Assembly (NCBI GenBank): GCA_946534715.1
Contig: CAMNCW010000033.1
Coordinates: forward strand, 1 to 64,000
Length of the DNA: 64,000 nucleotides
Source: an uncultured Bacteroidales bacterium
Lineage (GTDB): Bacteria; Bacteroidota; Bacteroidia; Bacteroidales; Paludibacteraceae
Direction: 5' to 3'
The number at the start of each line of letters is the position of its first letter. Position 1 is the stretch's first letter. The translations under genes were made by a program, and so were the position numbers. The notes below the pieces were generated by a model that worked only from the letters and a program-made list of their open reading frames with translations, was not told where the DNA came from and ran no database searches. Below are positions 59,057-64,000 of this stretch, piece by piece.

Positions 59057-61459
59057 TTATAACTTTTGACCACATTCCGGACAGAACATCTCTCCTTCCG
59101 GTACGGCAGCACCACAAGCAGGACAATGTTTGCCTGCTGGAGCATTAACGGGCGCAGATGGTTGAGTTGGAGCAGCAGTTCCCGGATTATAAGCCGCAAT
59201 ATTACCGGCAGCTGCAGCACTGACTCCCATTGCGGTGGCAGTAGTCTGATCCAGACGATTTTGCTGGTGTAACGCATCCTGACGATATTCGTTAGCACGC
59301 TGCTGCTGCATTCCTGCCATGCTCTGCCCCATAGCGGACATGTGTTGACCCATCGTGCCGAACATACGCTCCATACGATCCAAATCTTCCTTGCGGGCAG
59401 CTTCTGCTCGTTCTTGCTGCTGACGCAGTAATTCATTCTCTCTCTCACTGCTATAGGACTGAGCCATAGCTACTTGAGCATCACCGGTAAGATGCGATAA
59501 TTGTGCTGCTCGGATTTGCTCTGCACTCATGTTCGCGAACATATTGTCACGATTCATTTGCTCTTGTACATCCATCGAATGGAGCGTCTCGGCAGAGCGG
59601 TTTTGTTCCTGTTGTGCACGTAAGTTACCCTCCTGCATTTGACGCATGTTTTCTTGAGCTATTCGTGCTTTGCGTTCCAAGATATCCATGTCGTCAAATT
59701 TATCAGTCCTGGCTCTTTGATGGCTTGCTTGTTCTTTCTGTTCTTCGAGTAATTGTTGGCGCTGCTGCTGTTGGAACTCCCAATCACTCTGACGTTGCTG
59801 GTGCTGGAATGCGAAATCATCGTCTTTTGCTCTTCGCTCATCCTGATAAGAGTCCATCATTCGTTTCGCAGCCAATTGAGCTTCAACGATATTGCCTTGG
59901 TGTTGAGCTTGGCGGAGTTGTTGGGCAAATTCATGCTCTTGCTTCTTGTCGCTCAGTTCAAACTCGGCAATCTGTTTCTCCAAATTAATTTTGTGCATGT
60001 TATGCACGCGCATAATTTCAGAAACATTTTCTCTTGACTCTTTTTTGTTTTGCAGTTCGTTTCTCAGAGCATCTATTTCGTCCTGCTTGACAAGTCTGCA
60101 ACGCATTAAATCAAGCATCGCTGCCTCTTCATCTGCTTTCGTTTTTGCTTCGTGAATCCGTTTTTGACTTTCCAAAAGCAAAACAAACTCTTCTAACTCG
60201 GCTTTGTCTAACAGATTGTCTTGATTGATCTTATCCAATTCGCGCCGCAAATCCTGCTGGTTAATAGCCTCTGCTATAACTCGCCTATTCTGTTCTTGTT
60301 CTAAACGGTTGCGGAATTCATTGGTCCTGCCTAAGAATCCCAACTCTTGCTCGCTTGCAAAAATCTCATGCTCCACTTTACGGAAACGCTCCTGATCTTC
60401 GCTGGAATCGGTAATATCTAGCACTTGTACCACTTCCAGACCATTCGCTTTTTCATTAACAGCCGCTTGAATTTTTGCCTTCAAATTGGCAACAATCGCC
60501 TCAGGAAGTCCTTCTGCTTGGTATTCATAGTTGCGTAGCATCTGTTTAGTAACAGACTCCACGGTAGGAGTAAGCATCGTTACCAGATTGCCAATAGTCA
60601 GCAAGGAAGAATCTGCCAAGTAATTCGTTACAAATTGTTGCAAGTTGGTAACCTGCATTCTTAACGAAACAGCTACTTTGATTTCTTGTTTAGGAGTTGA
60701 AACGGCAAAAGGCACAAACGATATGTTTCCTTCAGCATCCTTCTGCGCGCCAAAGATAAGGTCAAGCATACGATTGCTGACTATATATACTCGACAAACG
60801 GCTGGCTCAGGGATAGAATTCAACCTCTGAGTAGTTCGGATTGTACGTGTTCTGTGTTGCTCGTCTGACTCACCTTCCTTTCTTCCGAAAAGGAAATTAA
60901 TCACTCCACGTCCCCATTTCGTGATTTTACCGAAGATACCTCGTTGAGACTGCTGCTCTACTTGTTCCGCATCCTCCTTGTTCGTTGTTGATGCGAATCG
61001 GGGCCGGCTACCCGTTGTTGACAAAACAGGGAACGTATAACAACCTGCTTGCATGGTACTTACCAATAAACCATCCACATACACGAGAGCGGTACAGCCT
61101 TCTTGAATAATAATACCTTCCAAGCCTTCCATGCTTGCAAATTCAGACTCCCGGATCACGCGACCGATTTCACCTTTCTGGATGTTCCATATTGCTCTTC
61201 CGCGAACGATCTCTACACCTTGGATAGGGACAGATTCTACTTGCTGAACAGGCTGAGTCGTTTTTTGCGACAATGTCTGTCCACATTTGGTACAGAATTT
61301 TTGACTTTGTGTAACCGGAGCTCCACATTTCGGGCAGGTATCGGATGAAGTTTTAGACTGCGGGGCAGGGTTGGCTAACGGCTGACCACATTTGGTACAG
61401 AATTTTTGACCTGGTTGAATGGCGGTGTTTCCGCATTGAGGACATTGCATAATTGTCAA
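59057..61459 (-). CDS. SPFH/stomatin-like protein flanked by zinc ribbons and long coiled coil
   Basis: Two N-terminal zinc ribbons (CPQCG...CTKCG; CPKCG...CTKCG), SPFH-like central domain, KHCPACGAAVPEGEMFCPECGQKL C-terminus. Confidence 0.75.
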   Translation of the reverse strand: MTIMQCPQCGNTAIQPGQKFCTKCGQPLANPAPQSKTSSDTCPKCGAPVTQSQKFCTKCGQTLSQKTTQPVQQVESVPIQGVEIVRGRAIWNIQKGEIGRVIRESEFASMEGLEGIIIQEGCTALVYVDGLLVSTMQAGCYTFPVLSTTGSRPRFASTTNKEDAEQVEQQSQRGIFGKITKWGRGVINFLFGRKEGESDEQHRTRTIRTTQRLNSIPEPAVCRVYIVSNRMLDLIFGAQKDAEGNISFVPFAVSTPKQEIKVAVSLRMQVTNLQQFVTNYLADSSLLTIGNLVTMLTPTVESVTKQMLRNYEYQAEGLPEAIVANLKAKIQAAVNEKANGLEVVQVLDITDSSEDQERFRKVEHEIFASEQELGFLGRTNEFRNRLEQEQNRRVIAEAINQQDLRRELDKINQDNLLDKAELEEFVLLLESQKRIHEAKTKADEEAAMLDLMRCRLVKQDEIDALRNELQNKKESRENVSEIMRVHNMHKINLEKQIAEFELSDKKQEHEFAQQLRQAQHQGNIVEAQLAAKRMMDSYQDERRAKDDDFAFQHQQRQSDWEFQQQQRQQLLEEQKEQASHQRARTDKFDDMDILERKARIAQENMRQMQEGNLRAQQEQNRSAETLHSMDVQEQMNRDNMFANMSAEQIRAAQLSHLTGDAQVAMAQSYSSERENELLRQQQERAEAARKEDLDRMERMFGTMGQHMSAMGQSMAGMQQQRANEYRQDALHQQNRLDQTTATAMGVSAAAAGNIAAYNPGTAAPTQPSAPVNAPAGKHCPACGAAVPEGEMFCPECGQKL

Positions 61460-61549
61460 TTTTTATTATAAGGTTACTATTTTATTTCATAATACTAAAA
61501 TTAAGGTAAAGAAGTTTGCACGTAAATAAAATACTACTTCTGTTGTATC

Positions 61550-61666
61550 TTCACAGAGGCTCTCGCATTGCCCGAATCGTAAATACAGCAAAAGTAGTAC
61601 ACCAAACGTGTACTAACATCCGCCAATTGAATACGATTCCGATGAAACTTGCGAGATTTCTGTGAA
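61550..61666. promoter_or_regulatory. Highly structured leader: four nested stems
   Basis: TTCACAGA/TCTGTGAA; TCTCGCA/TGCGAGA; GAATCGTA/TACGATTC; AGTACAC/GTGTACT. Confidence 0.8.
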
Positions 61667-61701
61667 CCTAATTGGTGTGTTAGATTTTTCAAATATGTAG
61701 T

Positions 61702-61747
61702 CCGTGTCCGCTGACACGGGGCGTCTTTCATAAAGACGCTGCAAAGA
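61702..61747 (-). promoter_or_regulatory. Promoter -7 box (TATCTTTGCA on minus) followed by two hairpins
   Basis: CCGTGTC-CGCT-GACACGG and GCGTCTTT-CAT-AAAGACGC adjacent to TGCAAAGATA (61738-61747). Confidence 0.7.
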
Positions 61748-61917
61748 TACAACAAAAAATTGAATTACACAAATAATTCGGCATTTTTTTGTATTTTTTG
61801 CAACATATCACACGTTTGGTGTACCACCACGCGATTTGCGTGTGCAAAGGTACAATAAAAAAGCGAAAGGCGCAAAGGTTTGACCCCTTACGCCCTAATT
61901 AGCCCTAAATTTCGAAT

Positions 61918-63066
61918 TTACTCCGTTTTATTTGCGTTTGAGTAGATCATCGGATAATCCTCGCAGATACTCCGCAAGCGATTGTGGTCGCGAATTAAAT
62001 GCGAGAGATAGAGTTCCTGCAAAGAAACTTCATATTGAGGATACTTTTCTATTAAAACTCTATGCTCTTTCAGTAATTCATCTGCATAGCCGGAAAGTTT
62101 ATACATAGCGGCATTCATCGTCTTTTCCGGCATGTGTGACAGTGAATCGGCATAAGTGATATAGAGAGATGTATATTGCTTGTCGATTTCGTATTTCAGG
62201 TTTAGCCATGTAGAATCGACTGAATGCTGTTCGGTCATCTGTTGCGGTGACGACTCATCGGAAGGCGACAACCACAGAAAGGCAACTATAGCAAGCAATA
62301 CAGCCATCATCACCGGTAATAGCCACCTCATCCGCCAATAACGATGGAATGCTGCACGAACCTGACGAACAGAAGTGTACCGGCGACCATTAGAAGCAAG
62401 ACACCGGCGGATAACCGGCTTCGCAGAATGCGGGAAAAGGAGCGAGAGGATTTTGCCTAAGGCATAGATGTCCCGTTGAGGAGTTAACGCATCGGTGGAC
62501 AAATGCTCGGGCAGGCAGATAGAAGGCGTGGAACCGATGTTCTTGGCAATATAGGACTCGTTGTCCGCAAAGCCGAAATCAATCAGCTGCACATGATTGC
62601 CGGAGTCGGTAATGAGAATGTTACTCGGCTTCAGATCACCGTGAACTATCTGGCGCTCATGCAGGAAAATCAACGCCTCCATCAGTTCGTCCGCTACGCG
62701 CCGACGCTCTGTATAGGAGGGCTTTTCTGCTATGAATCGGTCTAATGGACGGCCATTGATGTACTCCATCAAAATAGCACGTCCTAACTGCGGATCATCC
62801 ACCATGGCTATCGTCTGAACCACATAAATCGAATCCAGACGATGCATGATCTCAAACTCACGTTCCAACAAGAGTTGGTTGCGAGTCTGTTCGCCTTCGA
62901 TGGGTTTGGCAGCCTTCAGAACGACCCATTTGCCGCCCATTTGCGCACGATAAATCAGATTGTGCCCGGAGTCGGACAACAACTCATAATCCGTGAAGCG
63001 ATTTGCACCTAATTCTTGCGAACTAAGCGGACGGATAGGACCCGATGTGAACGAATTTGTATCCAT
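61918..63066 (-). CDS. Ser/Thr protein kinase-like protein with C-terminal TM helix
   Basis: VVLKAAKP (VAIK-type Lys), IVHGDLKPSNILI (HxDxxxxN), IDFGFAD (DFG), TM LLPVMMAVLLAIVAFLWL; start at MDTNSF. Confidence 0.88.
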   Translation of the reverse strand: MDTNSFTSGPIRPLSSQELGANRFTDYELLSDSGHNLIYRAQMGGKWVVLKAAKPIEGEQTRNQLLLEREFEIMHRLDSIYVVQTIAMVDDPQLGRAILMEYINGRPLDRFIAEKPSYTERRRVADELMEALIFLHERQIVHGDLKPSNILITDSGNHVQLIDFGFADNESYIAKNIGSTPSICLPEHLSTDALTPQRDIYALGKILSLLFPHSAKPVIRRCLASNGRRYTSVRQVRAAFHRYWRMRWLLPVMMAVLLAIVAFLWLSPSDESSPQQMTEQHSVDSTWLNLKYEIDKQYTSLYITYADSLSHMPEKTMNAAMYKLSGYADELLKEHRVLIEKYPQYEVSLQELYLSHLIRDHNRLRSICEDYPMIYSNANKTE

Positions 63067-63072
63067 TGACGG

Positions 63073-63122
63073 TGCAAAAGTACAAAAAAATTTGCGTATA
63101 TGCAAATAATTTTATAATTTTG
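63073..63122. promoter_or_regulatory. Symmetric divergent promoter pair around TTTGCGTATATGCAAA
   Basis: Minus -7 TACTTTTG (63075-63082), plus -7 TAATTTTG (63115-63122), shared palindrome 63091-63106. Confidence 0.7.
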
Positions 63123-63138
63123 TGCAAATTTTCAGATT

Positions 63139-63678
63139 ATGGAGACTTCTTTTCAAACGAATAGCATCGCTATCAGCCAGTTGAAGAGGGTGGTTGAAGT
63201 ACGTTTTGGGCATATTCCGGCAACTCCAGCGGACTTTGGAGAACTGAGTATATCTATATTGCGTGCAACTGGCGAACGGATCAGTCCAGACACCCTCTGC
63301 CGTATTTGGGGTTACAAGAAAGGCTATCCTTCCGTGCGGCAGAGCACGGTGCGCGTGTTGGAACAATACGCAAAAGCAAACGAAGAATCGGACTTCATTC
63401 ATACCGCCGCAATTCATGCCGACGAGTGCCAGAAAGGCGACCGCGTGCGTATTGCGTGGCTACCGAACCGCGTTTGTGTGTTGAGCTATTTGGGCGACTA
63501 TCGGTGGCGCGTGGAGGAAGCCGTCAACAGCAAGCTGCATGCCGGTGACACGTTCTCCTGCCGCACGATAGCGCAAGATCAAGCGTTGATAGTGGATCAT
63601 TTGCATACAAGAGATGCCGACTACGAAGGCTATGCCATCGGTGGTAAGAACGGCCTCACATTAGTAGCCAAGATATAA
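63139..63678 (+). CDS. Putative HTH-type regulator/hypothetical protein divergent from kinase
   Basis: 179-aa ORF with promoter; SISILRATGERISPDTLCRIWGYKKGYPSVRQSTVRVLEQYAK resembles HTH. Confidence 0.55.
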   Translation: METSFQTNSIAISQLKRVVEVRFGHIPATPADFGELSISILRATGERISPDTLCRIWGYKKGYPSVRQSTVRVLEQYAKANEESDFIHTAAIHADECQKGDRVRIAWLPNRVCVLSYLGDYRWRVEEAVNSKLHAGDTFSCRTIAQDQALIVDHLHTRDADYEGYAIGGKNGLTLVAKI

Positions 63679-63719
63679 ATAGTCCTGTTCGGGAGTATAG
63701 TGTATGAAGTATTCCGATT

Positions 63720-64000
63720 TTATTGATTTGCTAACCACTCGGCCAGGTCGATGATCTGAATACCTTGATAATCATATTTCGGGACGCGCGTGCGAGCAAT
63801 AATGAATTTGGGGTACACATCTTTGATTTGCAAAAGTGGCGAGTACTCGCGTTCAAAAGTCTCTTTGGAACTGATATTGTCGCTCACCTGAATGTATATC
63901 TTTTCATTTCCACGCATGGCTACGAAATCAATCTCTTTCCGGTATAGTTTGCCGACATAGATATCATATCCACGCCGCAACAATTCCAATGCCACCAGAT
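63720..64000 (-). CDS. C-terminus of DUF4143-type ATP-binding protein, truncated at window end
   Basis: [33 protein letters not shown]...[21 protein letters not shown]. Confidence 0.75.
   Translation of the reverse strand, partial: LVALELLRRGYDIYVGKLYRKEIDFVAMRGNEKIYIQVSDNISSKETFEREYSPLLQIKDVYPKFIIARTRVPKYDYQGIQIIDLAEWLANQ

Noticed and set aside
61534-61755. 73-aa ORF in the leader region
   Set aside because: Coincides with nested stems and promoter; more plausible as structured non-coding sequence
61597-61824. Integrated transposon ends
   Set aside because: The 15-bp inverted motif brackets only ~200 bp with no transposase or clear target duplication; kept as regulatory/invertible hypothesis instead

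Overview
Bacteroidota (Bacteroidales-like) chromosome window, recognised from TAnnTTTG promoters, SusC/SusD, M6/C25-type peptidases and BspA-type LRRs. Nearly all genes are on the minus strand. The core part (about 0-47 kb) holds housekeeping genes: ctpA-like S41 peptidase, dCMP deaminase, mpl-type Mur ligase, trigger factor, typA, lptF/G, tgt, panD, M16 peptidase, tRNA-Leu(UAG), mazG, lpxH, a MIP18/DUF59 protein, htpG, M24 aminopeptidase and pfp. A SusC/SusD-lipoprotein-M6 protease block lies at 19.8-28.8 kb. Two gene systems stand out. (1) A six-gene, translationally coupled radical-SAM/lipoprotein operon (39.4-43.1 kb) has two small YG(V/P)P lipoproteins and a membrane-anchored TPR-HTH regulator. 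(2) A tightly packed seven-gene operon (50.7-61.5 kb) encodes zinc-ribbon/SPFH, zinc-ribbon/C25-caspase-like, two paralogous GDxNxINGxxN/TerB-like proteins, a PD-(D/E)XK nuclease and coiled-coil/zinc-ribbon proteins. It is preceded by a highly structured leader and an adjacent Ser/Thr kinase/HTH pair, and is a candidate undescribed conflict or stress system. The window is also rich in short degenerate tandem repeats of 7, 8, 9, 10 or 11 bp. Some fill stop-to-start junctions in operons, some form large hairpins, and some lie in frame inside conserved genes (M16 peptidase, mazG, mpl, htpG, flavodoxin). No transposase, rRNA or CRISPR array was seen. All identifications come from reading motifs; no database search was run.
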